Below the pieces are notes generated by a model. It was not told the DNA's origin, ran no database searches, and was given only the letters and a program-made list of their open reading frames with translations. Positions 1 to 8,116 of a stretch of 35,739 nt of DNA are shown in pieces. Source of the DNA: Lachnospiraceae bacterium (GTDB lineage Bacteria > Bacillota > Clostridia > Lachnospirales > Lachnospiraceae); the NCBI GenBank assembly GCA_017614345.1, contig JAGACB010000149.1, forward strand, positions 1-35,739. The letters are read 5' to 3'. The position numbers and the translations under genes are program-made. How positions within the stretch are numbered: position 1 is the first letter of the stretch; every line of letters starts with the position of its first letter.

Positions 1-400
1 CCGTGATCCCGAAATAATGGCTGATCTCCGCCACCTTCCGGTGGATCCGTTCCGAAGAGATCCCTTGATTTTCCAGGGAAAATGCCAGCTCATGCCAGAC
101 TTCTCCCGTAACAAGGCCGTCCTCTGGATCCTGGGGCACATAGCCGATCAGGGACGCAAGGGTTCTCTCATCGCACTCCTCCAAAGGAGCCCCCTGAAAG
201 AATCGACTGCCGGTTCCGGATTCCCCGGAAACAGAAAGCTGCTTCATCAGTGTCAGCAGTGTTGTCTTGCCGCAGCCGCTCTTTCCGAGTAGCACGCAAA
301 ACTCCCCGGGCATCACAGCCAGGTCCAGATCACGGATCACAGGAGAAGGATTCAGATGGTATCGGAAGGAATAGTTTTTGAATTCAAATATCGGTTCCAA
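1..400 (-). CDS. ECF transporter ATP-binding subunit (EcfA/CbiO type), C-terminus beyond window
   Basis: This is the N-terminal 133 residues of an ABC ATPase that powers an energy-coupling-factor (vitamin or metal) importer on the inner face of the membrane. The Walker A motif reads GKSGCGKTT at about residues 40-48. The Q-loop region VPQDPEDGLVTGEVWHELAF closely matches the EcfA pattern (QNP..Q.V...V..E.AFGLEN). The signature motif and Walker B lie outside the window. I chose a TTG start at 400-398 because GGAGAGGAG sits 5 bases upstream and no ATG occurs before about codon 30. The start lies 49 bases inside the end of the T-subunit gene, so the two are probably translationally coupled. The S-component is not in view and may lie further left. 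The family is fairly certain; the substrate is unknown. Confidence 0.85.
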   Translation of the reverse strand, partial: MEPIFEFKNYSFRYHLNPSPVIRDLDLAVMPGEFCVLLGKSGCGKTTLLTLMKQLSVSGESGTGSRFFQGAPLEECDERTLASLIGYVPQDPEDGLVTGEVWHELAFSLENQGISSERIHRKVAEISHYFGIT

Positions 401-1266
401 GAGATCTCCTCTCCTGCCTGAAGAAGCACAGGCATCAGTGAAAATGCAAAAAAGACTCCGTAAAGGATCAGTGATAAGGGACCGGTGCCTATCTCCATGA
501 TCACGGGAAAGGTGGTCCAGTAACAAAGCCCGGAAAGATAAGCGATAACGCCGAGGATCCCCGCAGGGATCATGATGAGGAGAAGGATCACATCTCTCCG
601 GTGAAAATGATAGAGTTCATAGGATGTTCTGCCCACCAGGCCGTAGCCCCGCATCTTCATGCTCCGGGCAGTGGAAATGCCGTGTTCCAGGGCCCAGGTA
701 AGGGCAATGGAAAGGATCCCCGCCGTGTTTTTGATCCGGCGAACGGGTCCGCCCTGACGGATCCCGCGACCGGTCATCTCCGCCAGCTCCGCAGTCCTGC
801 GGATGGTCTTTAAATACAGAGGAACCAGGCGTCCTGCCATGGAAACCACCAGGCCCAGGTCCGGAATGATCCGCCCGAACAGGAAAATGGTCTTCTCCAT
901 GGACATGATCCGATAAAAGGAATGAAGCCAGATGAGCACCGCCTCCAGAAGAAGGGCGGAGCAAAGGCCGAAGATCAGAGATTCCAGGGTAAATGCATTT
1001 CCCCCGGGAAAAGTAAACAGCACTGTCATTCCCCTGTGATTAAAAAGACCGTTAAAGACGATCACCGAAAGACTCAGAGGGAGTGACCCGGCTAAAAGCT
1101 TCAGACAGGTGCGAAAGCCGCTTAAATTCAGGGCATAAAGCGTCCCTGACAGCAGGGACAGGCCTAAGATCACCGGATTTCGGGTGAACATGGTCATTCC
1201 CACTACCAGAATATAAAAGATGAGATTGATCACCGGATGACACCCGGAAAATGCATCTCTTTTCAC
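352..1266 (-). CDS. ECF transporter transmembrane T-subunit (EcfT/CbiQ family)
   Basis: This 304-residue integral membrane protein is the coupling subunit of an ECF importer; it joins the substrate-binding S-component to the ATPases. It opens with the family-typical HPVINLIFYILVVGMTMF and has several hydrophobic segments. A long cytosolic helical stretch holds two coupling motifs, MTGRGIRQGG and the A-R-G-type motif ARSMKMRGYG (about residues 200-209). The start is GTG with CGGAG 8 bases upstream. It lies 13 bases after the DUF4430 surface protein gene and overlaps the ATPase gene by 49 bases, so the three form one operon. The gene order ties the transporter to the surface protein, but the ligand cannot be read from the sequence. 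Confidence 0.88.
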   Translation of the reverse strand: MKRDAFSGCHPVINLIFYILVVGMTMFTRNPVILGLSLLSGTLYALNLSGFRTCLKLLAGSLPLSLSVIVFNGLFNHRGMTVLFTFPGGNAFTLESLIFGLCSALLLEAVLIWLHSFYRIMSMEKTIFLFGRIIPDLGLVVSMAGRLVPLYLKTIRRTAELAEMTGRGIRQGGPVRRIKNTAGILSIALTWALEHGISTARSMKMRGYGLVGRTSYELYHFHRRDVILLLIMIPAGILGVIAYLSGLCYWTTFPVIMEIGTGPLSLILYGVFFAFSLMPVLLQAGEEISWNRYLNSKTIPSDTI

Positions 1267-1279
1267 GCTTCACACTCCG

Positions 1280-2119
1280 TTATTTCAGATTGCTGCCGTT
1301 GTCCTTTTCTCCTTCCGGCTGAAGGTCACCGCGGTTGCAGGTATAATTCCATACGATCACATCGCCCTCTTCCACACGGTAGGAACCGCAGCCTACGGGC
1401 GGATAATAGCCGTTTACCTCATACATCCATCCGGACTGACGGCCCAGATCAAATTCATAGAGGTTTCCGATGCCGCGGACATAGGCCGAGAAAAGTGCGG
1501 CGTCAAGCAGGATCCCGTTCTGCTCACAAGCAGAGCGCAGGACCTGATAGACCGTACTGCCTTCCTTCACCTTCATGGTTGTTGTATGAAGGATCAGACC
1601 GTCCTTCGGGATCACCAGCCATTTTTCATCAGGGACCAGATCCGGATTGTCATACACATGCTCACAGGAAACGGTAATGGTGCAGAGGATATACCCCTCC
1701 TCTGCTTCCGTCTTTGCCTCAGGAGAGGTTGGAGCCTCCGTTTCCGGCTTCGGTGTCTCAGATTCCGTTTCCACAGGAGGTGTCGGAGTAACCGTCGGTT
1801 GTACGGTGGATTCTTCCGTGGGAGGAACAGGGGTGACAGTCGGTTGAGCAGAAGACTCCTCTGTCGGAGGCATCGGAGTTACCGAAGACATAGATGTTTC
1901 AACATGTTCCTTTGTTTCCGGATCCTGCCCGGTCTCCGCTGCAGTCTCGTTTCTGCGCTTGTCACCGGGATCCGAAAACAGCTTTTCCCCTGCAAAAAAA
2001 GAAAGAGCCAGGACAAAAAGAACCGCGATCAGGATCACCCGGTTCCGGTTAGCCCGAAGCCAGAGTCTGAGGGCATCACTGAAGCTCTTTGCAAATTTGG
2101 AGTCCTGATCCTTCTTCAT
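1280..2119 (-). CDS. Membrane-anchored DUF4430 (transcobalamin C-terminal-like) surface protein
   Basis: A 279-residue protein with a short cytosolic N-terminus, one transmembrane segment at about residues 28-44, a Thr/Pro/Glu-rich spacer with near-repeated blocks such as PTVTPVPPTEES (about 50-145), and a C-terminal DUF4430 domain. The domain ends with the diagnostic GWMYEVNGYYPPVGCGSYRV and EEGDVIVWNYTC. It should sit outside the membrane on a flexible stalk. In Pfam/InterPro this domain is related to the C-terminal beta domain of transcobalamin and intrinsic factor. Two cysteines in the last 40 residues could form a disulfide. I chose the ATG at 2119 (AAAGGG upstream) because the in-frame TTG at 2152 overlaps the -10 element. 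It is the first gene of the ECF operon, suggesting that it hands a ligand to the transporter (inference). Confidence 0.82.
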   Translation of the reverse strand: MKKDQDSKFAKSFSDALRLWLRANRNRVILIAVLFVLALSFFAGEKLFSDPGDKRRNETAAETGQDPETKEHVETSMSSVTPMPPTEESSAQPTVTPVPPTEESTVQPTVTPTPPVETESETPKPETEAPTSPEAKTEAEEGYILCTITVSCEHVYDNPDLVPDEKWLVIPKDGLILHTTTMKVKEGSTVYQVLRSACEQNGILLDAALFSAYVRGIGNLYEFDLGRQSGWMYEVNGYYPPVGCGSYRVEEGDVIVWNYTCNRGDLQPEGEKDNGSNLK

Positions 2120-2151
2120 CACTTTTCCCTTTCTTCTTTTTTTGATATTCA

Positions 2152-2180
2152 ATTATAGCACATTTTTTTGTATCGTAACA
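2152..2180 (-). promoter_or_regulatory. Extended -10 promoter for the DUF4430-ECF operon
   Basis: Reading the minus strand, TATAAT occupies 2157-2152 and is preceded by TGC, an extended -10. The -35 at 2180-2175 is weak (TGTTAC, 17 bp spacer). It lies between the terminator of the upstream cyclase gene and the surface protein ATG at 2119. Confidence 0.6.
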
Positions 2181-2196
2181 GACTTAAAAATTTCAA

Positions 2197-2222
2197 CCCG
2201 GAGACCTTTTCAGATCTCCGGG
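2197..2222 (-). terminator. Intrinsic terminator after the diguanylate cyclase gene
   Basis: A perfect 8-bp stem CCCGGAGA/TCTCCGGG with a 10-base loop is followed on the minus strand by TTGAAATTTTT. It sits 30 bases after the cyclase stop codon and separates that gene from the ECF operon. Confidence 0.7.
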
Positions 2223-2252
2223 CCGGTTACTTCATTTAATTGTATCGATCTT

Positions 2253-3761
2253 TTAACGATAGCTGCCGTTTTCCTTCTTAAACAGCACCTTCGCTTCGTA
2301 CATCTCGGTATCGGCGCGCTTGAATATTGCCTCCACCGTAGCATCTCCGTCGATATGATCCGACATACCGATCGCCGCTGAATAACGCTCATACAGCGGA
2401 CGGGATTCATCCGCAAAGCTTGCAGCAAACTCTGCACGGACCTCCTCCAGAAGAGCCTCCCGATTCTCATAGTCTTCTCCCAGAAGGATGACCACAAACT
2501 CGTCACCGCCTATGCGGTATACGGGAGAATGCTTGAAAACATGGCAGATGAGATGGCAGCACCCCTTGATATAGAGGTCTCCGGACCGATGTCCGTACTC
2601 ATCGTTCACCTGTTTCAGGTTATTTACGTCAGCCATGACAATACTGAAGGCTCCGCCGCTTTGCAGCAGCGAATCGGTAAGTTCTTCCACCTTCTGCAGA
2701 TAGGCAGCCTTGTTGCCTACCCCGGTCATGGTATCTTTAAACGCAGTTGCACTGATCTCACCGAGTTGTTTCTCTTTGTCCCGGATATCACTTTCTGCCT
2801 TTTCCAGACTGTTCTGATAAAACTCCTGCTGCTTTCTTGCGGCGGAAAGTTCGTTCAGGTAGTCGATGATCCTGATCTGCATGGAACGCACGCCCTGATA
2901 CAGATCGTAGATCTCATCGTGACTCTTCGGTTCATTGCGAACTACATGAGCCTCTTCGTAGCTGGTATCCTCAGCAGGACTGAAGAGCTCCATTTCATCG
3001 CCGAGTCTGGCAAGGGGCTTTAAGATAACACCCCTTGTAAAGAGCATGGCGCCTCCGATCACCAGTGCCATCAGGATCACACTTGCTACCAGCACCATGG
3101 TCAGATAAGTGTTACGCTCCTGCATGATCTCATCCATGCCTACATCACAGCCGATGGAGCAGACAGGATTGCCCTGATCATCGAAGGCCGTGGCATAAGC
3201 AGAGCAAAGCCAGCCCCAGTCACCGTTGGAGATCATGGGTTCGATCCGGGAAGTAGCTTCAATGCCATAGAGTTCCGGTTCACGATCCTCGTAATAGCCG
3301 GTTTCATACAGCGGATTTTCGTAATCATCCATGAGGTACATGTCGACTACGGCGTCCTTATCTCCCAGCACGATCACATACAGGTACTTAACGTCATCCA
3401 TGTTTTCGAGATAGTTGCAGAGAAATGCTCTGTTCTGTTCATACTCTTCCCAGATGCCCTGTTCCTTCAGGTAATCCTCAATGAGGCTTTCATCCTCTGC
3501 CTCATCGGCACGGTCTCTCAGTTCCTGATACTCTTCGGACTCTGCTATTTTGCGAAGCCTGGCATAAAAATCCACGTCCACCAGCGAAGCAAAATTATTG
3601 GCCGTACTGTAGGAAAGACGCTTGAAGTAATTATCGATCTGACGGGCATTGATCCAGTAGGACAATAACGCAGTGCCGAGACTTACCACTAGGATCGTGA
3701 TCGCTATGAATATATAAAGTTTTCCGCCGATACCAAGGCCGGGTTCTTTTTCTTTCTGCAT
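2253..3761 (-). CDS. Membrane diguanylate cyclase with extracellular sensor domain (GGDEF)
   Basis: This 502-residue protein should make cyclic di-GMP from two GTP in response to an outside signal. The N-terminal transmembrane helix is at about 13-33, an extracellular Cache-like sensor region of about 180 residues follows, a second helix lies at about 217-240, and a HAMP-like linker and a charged coiled coil (about 290-335) lead into the GGDEF domain. The catalytic motif GGDEF is intact at 418-422 and the metal-binding DVNNLKQVND is present. The RxxD product-inhibition site normally five residues before GGDEF is missing (FKHSPVYRI precedes it). The ATG at 3761 has GGAGG 7 bases upstream. It lies between two DUF4430 proteins, 56 bases after the toroid protein gene and probably co-transcribed with it. 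Confidence 0.9.
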   Translation of the reverse strand: MQKEKEPGLGIGGKLYIFIAITILVVSLGTALLSYWINARQIDNYFKRLSYSTANNFASLVDVDFYARLRKIAESEEYQELRDRADEAEDESLIEDYLKEQGIWEEYEQNRAFLCNYLENMDDVKYLYVIVLGDKDAVVDMYLMDDYENPLYETGYYEDREPELYGIEATSRIEPMISNGDWGWLCSAYATAFDDQGNPVCSIGCDVGMDEIMQERNTYLTMVLVASVILMALVIGGAMLFTRGVILKPLARLGDEMELFSPAEDTSYEEAHVVRNEPKSHDEIYDLYQGVRSMQIRIIDYLNELSAARKQQEFYQNSLEKAESDIRDKEKQLGEISATAFKDTMTGVGNKAAYLQKVEELTDSLLQSGGAFSIVMADVNNLKQVNDEYGHRSGDLYIKGCCHLICHVFKHSPVYRIGGDEFVVILLGEDYENREALLEEVRAEFAASFADESRPLYERYSAAIGMSDHIDGDATVEAIFKRADTEMYEAKVLFKKENGSYR

Positions 3762-3817
3762 GCGTTATCCTCCGGATCAAGGATTTCATGACTGTGATCA
3801 GGCTTTTCCGGCCGTGA

Positions 3818-5638
3818 TCAAGCTTTCTTTCTGCTTGCTGCAGCTACTGCAGCCCCGGAACCTGCAAGAGCGATGAAAAGCAGGGCCATTGTCACTGCAG
3901 GATAACCGGTGGCGCCGGCTTCATTTGCCTTGGTCATGTTGAAGAAGGAAGGCTCTCCTGCCTTTCTTCTTGCAGCCGCCTGAAGTGCCTGAGACATCTG
4001 ATAGTTGGAATAGAAATCGGCATCATCACTTGTTGCAAGATACTGAGCACCCTTTCCCATACGATAGTAGGTGGTCAGAGCTGCCATTGCAGAATGGCCG
4101 TTCTTGATAAAACGGGCATCCTCTGCCGGATCGATCCCCAGAGAGCAGAGGGCAATGATCACCTGAGCAGTGGAGTTGGAGTTTGCGCTTCCCCAGCTGA
4201 CAAAGCTGCCGTCTTCTCCCTGAGCTTTGGAAAGAAGATCCACACATCTGTCAATGATCTCTTTGACCTTTGCCTGATCGGAATAAGGAGCCAGTGCATA
4301 AAGCACCATGGATGTCATGTCGGGATCTGCAGTTTCTGCAGTACCTGTATAATCGAAACCGCCGTTTTCCAGTTCGCAGCTTGCAATATAATCAATAAGA
4401 GCTTCCCGGGTGGCCTGTGTTTTTCCTTCTGCTGCAGAAGCCTCGTACTTGTTGGAATCCAATGCCAGCAGGGCAAATGCAGCCGCGTTGATACCCTTTG
4501 CCTTAATATCCTCAAGTCCTGCAATGCCGTTTAACAGATTCACACCGCCCACATCCGTGGGATCCTCTTCGATGGCGGTAAGGGCCAGGATCAGTCTGGC
4601 ATTCTCCGTGGGATTCTGACCTGCAAGATCGGTGGATGCCTTTTCTGCAACAGTCTTCTTTACGGATTCCAGATAAGCAGCCTTCTTCTCATCGGAAAGC
4701 TTGCCTGCTCTTGCCAGGTTGATCACATACCATTCACTGCCGTAGGCAAGGCCTTCACCTGTAAGAGCTGCATCCTGGATGGTAAGAAGGTCTTCATTTA
4801 CCTTTGCGGGATCCAGAACCTTCTTCTCGGAAACCGTCAGAGTTACGACAGATTCTACCGTCACGGGGTTCCAGTCTGCGTCATAGTTGGTCTTCACGGT
4901 CTTCACCGTGATCACGGTACCGTCCTCTACGGGAACCGCTGCACCGCGCTTATAGGTTTTTTCGCCGGAGGTGATGATCAGATCCTCATCTCCGAGGGTG
5001 GCCGTGGGAATGATCTTCACGGATTTGGTGCCCTCTTCCACGAGCAGCTTATATTCTTTACTGTCAGCGGAAAACGGACTGCTTAAGGTTCCGCCTTCTA
5101 CTTCCAGTCCGGAAATACCCTTGGAGGTTTCTCCTCCGTCATAGAAGCCCAGATCGTATCCGCCGTCCTTGCTGTAAAGGAAACGGATCACATCTCCGTC
5201 TGACAGAGAACCGTCAGCCTGCTTGTAAGCATCAACGGAAACATTTGCAGCGGCGGTATTAAAGGTATAGAGCCAGCCGGCATATTCAGCCGCGCCCTTT
5301 TCGGCAACACCGCCGATGGAGGAAACATAATATCCGCCGTAAAGGGATTCCAAAGAGACAAGTTCCATGTCATTTGACTCGGCTGCCTCACGAAGAACAT
5401 CCAGTCCGGTATAACCCTCCTTCAGCTCCACTTCTGCTGTAACAACTCCGTCCCAGGCTGCTCCGTCATCCTTGCTCCAGGTGGTATTCTCAATGATCAC
5501 CTGAACAGTATCCTTCTCTTCGTCTGCAAGTACAGAGATCGCTCCGGAATGTGCCGGTAATACGATCCCGCCCGCAAGAACAACTCCTGCGACCAGAAGA
5601 ACACCGGCTCTCATGATAAACTTGCTGTTTTTCCTCAT
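3818..5638 (-). CDS. Secreted DUF4430 plus alpha/alpha-toroid (prenyltransferase-like) surface protein
   Basis: A 606-residue exported protein. A signal peptide (1-38) is followed by a DUF4430 domain (about 43-160), a beta-sandwich resembling a cadherin-like domain (about 172-272) and an alpha-helical region (about 278-570). The last has repeats of the squalene-cyclase/prenyltransferase toroid type, for example ENGGFDYTGTAETADPDMTS and GEDGSFVSWGSANSNSTAQ. A hydrophobic segment and the tail ASRKKA anchor the C-terminus. There is no LPxTG; ATGYP precedes the hydrophobic segment. Intrinsic factor and transcobalamin combine the same two folds (helical barrel plus DUF4430-like beta domain) in the opposite order, so ligand capture is more likely than enzyme activity (inference). 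The start has AAGGAG upstream. Downstream lie the cyclase and the ECF operon. Confidence 0.78.
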   Translation of the reverse strand: MRKNSKFIMRAGVLLVAGVVLAGGIVLPAHSGAISVLADEEKDTVQVIIENTTWSKDDGAAWDGVVTAEVELKEGYTGLDVLREAAESNDMELVSLESLYGGYYVSSIGGVAEKGAAEYAGWLYTFNTAAANVSVDAYKQADGSLSDGDVIRFLYSKDGGYDLGFYDGGETSKGISGLEVEGGTLSSPFSADSKEYKLLVEEGTKSVKIIPTATLGDEDLIITSGEKTYKRGAAVPVEDGTVITVKTVKTNYDADWNPVTVESVVTLTVSEKKVLDPAKVNEDLLTIQDAALTGEGLAYGSEWYVINLARAGKLSDEKKAAYLESVKKTVAEKASTDLAGQNPTENARLILALTAIEEDPTDVGGVNLLNGIAGLEDIKAKGINAAAFALLALDSNKYEASAAEGKTQATREALIDYIASCELENGGFDYTGTAETADPDMTSMVLYALAPYSDQAKVKEIIDRCVDLLSKAQGEDGSFVSWGSANSNSTAQVIIALCSLGIDPAEDARFIKNGHSAMAALTTYYRMGKGAQYLATSDDADFYSNYQMSQALQAAARRKAGEPSFFNMTKANEAGATGYPAVTMALLFIALAGSGAAVAAASRKKA

Positions 5639-5672
5639 GGTTTCTTCTCCTTTTTGTTATGAAAATATATAG

Positions 5673-5704
5673 ATTTTAAAGATCCCTCCCCGGACATATG
5701 TCCG
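5673..5704 (-). promoter_or_regulatory. Possible promoter with a 14-bp perfect palindrome over the -35 region
   Basis: On the minus strand TAAAAT at 5678-5673 could be the -10 of the toroid protein gene. The matching -35 position (5701-5696) falls inside the perfect palindrome CGGACATATGTCCG (5691-5704). The poor -35 and the dyad suggest a regulator-controlled promoter. No regulator gene is adjacent. Confidence 0.4.
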
Positions 5705-5730
5705 CGAACAGATCAAAATCCCATTCACAT

Positions 5731-5749
5731 GCCGGATCCCCGATCCGGC
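5731..5749 (-). terminator. Weak terminator-like hairpin after the 686-residue gene
   Basis: A perfect 8-bp stem GCCGGATC/GATCCGGC with a 3-base loop lies 25 bases after the stop codon of the 686-residue gene. On the minus strand it is followed only by a short TTTT stretch some distance away, so termination may be weak; a regulatory dyad is the alternative. Confidence 0.35.
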
Positions 5750-5773
5750 CTCGGTTCAGACAGTTCAGGCACG

Positions 5774-7834
5774 TTACGCCAGATAACAGCAAACGTCCAG
5801 CACCTTGCGGCCCACGGTATCCTCACGCTCAAAACGATCCGGTACAAACCGAAGGACCATTCTGCGATCCTTATCGGGGATCGAAGCTCCGAGCTGATTC
5901 CGGATGTTCTGAACGGCCCGGTCTTCGTGACCGAAGAGATTCTCCTCCTTGGCCCGGATCCAGGCTACACCCAGCTCTCCCGCCGGGAGAATGCAGGAAT
6001 CAAAGCCCTCGGGAACCGAAGTCTCCTCCGGGAACAGCATTCCGATCCAGTATTCCGTCTCATCCCGGTCGTTTTTCTTTGCCATGGCCAGAAGGGCATC
6101 CGGATCCTCGGATGCTGCCCGGAATTCATCCGGAAGCAGCGGCGAGAGGTGTGCCGAAAACTCCTGTGCCTGCCATGCTCTGTACATATCGTCGAAGGAA
6201 AGATCTCCGTGCATGGACGCCGGGATCCTGATACCAATGAGTCTGGCATCTGCCACGGACTGCCGGTAAACCTTCACCACATGGAAGCTTCTGGCATCCC
6301 AGAGTGTCCGGTCATTGCGGATCTCCGTGGAATAGATCTCCGTCAGAACCGTCCGGAAAATGTTTTCATATCTGCGGATCAGTTCTTCTGCCAGACTCAT
6401 ATATTCCGGATCGTTCAAAAGCTCCGGAGGGATGTCCTTATCCAGCTTCTTCTCTTCAAATTCCCGGTTCACCTCTGCGATCTGATCCAGCACCTCTGCC
6501 GCCTTCCGTGCGATCACACAGGCGTCCGTATCTGCAAAGCCGGGGCACTTCTTCAGGATCTCATCCAGCACGGGAGTTCCCGCAGCTGCCATTTTCCTGA
6601 GCATGGGAAAATGATATCCGTAAAGGCTTTCAAAATCTTCCTCAGAAGCAGTCGAAAGGCTTCCGTCCGTCAGCGTTCTGATCCAGCTGTCAAGTGCCAT
6701 GGTGCCGAATTTCAATCCGTTCTTCGGCAGATATTCGAGATACTCAGGCAGTGTACGCACCATCTCGGCATAGAACTGCTGGAGATTCACCTGGCCGTTC
6801 TTCCGTCCGGAAAATACCGCTCCGCGAAGGCCCTCCGGGCTTTCCAGAAGAACAGGCGTTTCATCTGCGCCCTTCATCACCTTCCAGGGAGCACCGCCGG
6901 TTGACAGGTCGTATCCCACCAGCACGGAAAATGTCTCCTCCCGCCCGAATACTTCCGGAGCGGTCCAGAGGATCACCGGAGTATTCCGGTCAATGCAGGC
7001 ACGGATCTCCGCAGAGAATCCCTCCGGATCCTTTACGATGGCAGCCTGATCCAGGAACTGATGGTCATAGCCCACAGCGGCAAAGGCCTTCTTCAAAAGT
7101 TCTTCATCGAAGATCTCATCCACCACGGAGGTGATGGATTCTCCCGGGGTGTCGCGATGTGCAAACAGATAGTATTCCCCCGTTACCAGGGCAAACTGAT
7201 GATAATCAAAGATCTCGGGAGCAAGCTTCAGATAGCGAGAAAGATAAGCCATTGCGGAAAGAAAACGGCTCTGTCCCTCAGACTCCTTTTGAATCAGAGG
7301 ACCGCCCTCTTCCACTTCCCCCGTAGGCTCCAGTGCCCTCGGAACACCATAGGTCAGGAAATCATTGTCATCCGCTGCAAAGACGGAGGCCTGAACATCC
7401 AGACAGCTGACTGCCATCCGGCGCTTCTTTCCTTCGCTGCGCTCCTCCAGGGGGATCATAAACAACAGGGAGCCTGCTTTTTCTCCGCAGATATAGTGAC
7501 TGTGACGATCCAGCACAAAGGTGGTCCTTCCGTCCCAGTCTTCATCATCAAAGAGCTCCGCGAAAATGCTCTCCCGTCCGGCTTCCTTTGCCTTCGGATC
7601 CGTGGTCTGACCGAACTTCACCCAGAAGGTTAAGAAAGCAGGTTCTCCGGGGATCGGTTCATATTCACTGACCAGTGAGGACAAAACACCGTCTCTGCCG
7701 TCTAAATACCAGCAGGTACGCATGCTTCCGTGGGCATTTGTGGAAACCGTAACCCGGCAGACTGCATCCGGAGTATTCGGATTGACCTTCCAGGAAGAGG
7801 TCGTAACGGTATATCTTTTCAATAATTCAGCCAT
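5774..7834 (-). CDS. Large orphan protein; possible C39/BtrH-like and GyrI-like ligand-binding domains
   Basis: I do not firmly recognise this 686-residue protein. It has no signal peptide or membrane segment, so it is cytosolic. The middle part (about 255-320), with IDRNTPVILWTAPE followed by FSVLVGYDLSTGG, resembles the BtrH N-terminal / C39-peptidase-like fold, but I see no clear catalytic Cys-His pair. The last 180 residues resemble the GyrI-like effector-binding fold found behind HTH domains in multidrug regulators: EYWIGMLFPEE, then PEGFDSCILPAGELGVAWI. No DNA-binding domain is evident. It may bind a small molecule without acting as a transcription factor. The ATG at 7834 has GAGG upstream. 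The domain assignments are tentative; the reading frame itself is convincing because it is long and uninterrupted. Confidence 0.75.
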   Translation of the reverse strand: MAELLKRYTVTTSSWKVNPNTPDAVCRVTVSTNAHGSMRTCWYLDGRDGVLSSLVSEYEPIPGEPAFLTFWVKFGQTTDPKAKEAGRESIFAELFDDEDWDGRTTFVLDRHSHYICGEKAGSLLFMIPLEERSEGKKRRMAVSCLDVQASVFAADDNDFLTYGVPRALEPTGEVEEGGPLIQKESEGQSRFLSAMAYLSRYLKLAPEIFDYHQFALVTGEYYLFAHRDTPGESITSVVDEIFDEELLKKAFAAVGYDHQFLDQAAIVKDPEGFSAEIRACIDRNTPVILWTAPEVFGREETFSVLVGYDLSTGGAPWKVMKGADETPVLLESPEGLRGAVFSGRKNGQVNLQQFYAEMVRTLPEYLEYLPKNGLKFGTMALDSWIRTLTDGSLSTASEEDFESLYGYHFPMLRKMAAAGTPVLDEILKKCPGFADTDACVIARKAAEVLDQIAEVNREFEEKKLDKDIPPELLNDPEYMSLAEELIRRYENIFRTVLTEIYSTEIRNDRTLWDARSFHVVKVYRQSVADARLIGIRIPASMHGDLSFDDMYRAWQAQEFSAHLSPLLPDEFRAASEDPDALLAMAKKNDRDETEYWIGMLFPEETSVPEGFDSCILPAGELGVAWIRAKEENLFGHEDRAVQNIRNQLGASIPDKDRRMVLRFVPDRFEREDTVGRKVLDVCCYLA

Positions 7835-7901
7835 AGGTAATCTACCTCATCACTTTTTACGTAATTCAGTTCATTCTCTGTAACTGTAATATAACAGAAC
7901 T

Positions 7902-7930
7902 ATTTTATCACAGAATCATCGTTTTTCATA
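7902..7930 (-). promoter_or_regulatory. Possible extended -10 promoter for the 686-residue gene
   Basis: On the minus strand TGATAAAAT gives an extended -10 (TAAAAT at 7907-7902). No good -35 is found 17 bases upstream. It lies about 70 bases before the start codon in an AT-rich divergent intergenic region. Confidence 0.35.
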
Positions 7931-7983
7931 GTGTTAAACGGCAATGTTTTATATTTTCTTAATCAGTGTGGGGAAAAAATAAG

Positions 7984-8012
7984 TTGTGATTTCCCCGGAA
8001 TATCTGTATAAT
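7984..8012 (+). promoter_or_regulatory. Sigma-A promoter for the EAL-aroE-aroK operon
   Basis: TTGTGA (7984-7989), a 17-bp spacer and a perfect TATAAT (8007-8012). Transcription would start near 8019, leaving a leader of about 100 bases before the ATG at 8117. Confidence 0.75.
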
Positions 8013-8116
8013 GATTTTTGTCTGATTATGTATGGAAATTGAGTGTGCAGAAAATCCGGAAACACGAACATTTTCCGGCATCAAAATGTGTGGAATCCAC
8101 CAGGAAGGTGTACAGT

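Noticed and set aside
1647-1847. Plus-strand frame of low-complexity Ser/Gly/Val residues
   Set aside because: It is the antisense of the Thr/Pro repeat spacer in the DUF4430 protein.
5639-5773. Cobalamin riboswitch ahead of the toroid protein gene
   Set aside because: The gap is only about 135 bases, shorter than the usual roughly 200, and the conserved B12-box sequence was not seen.
5729-6904. Long plus-strand open frame of 391 codons
   Set aside because: It is antisense to the 686-residue gene. The His/Arg-rich product shows no motif, and the minus frame is longer and has a ribosome binding site.
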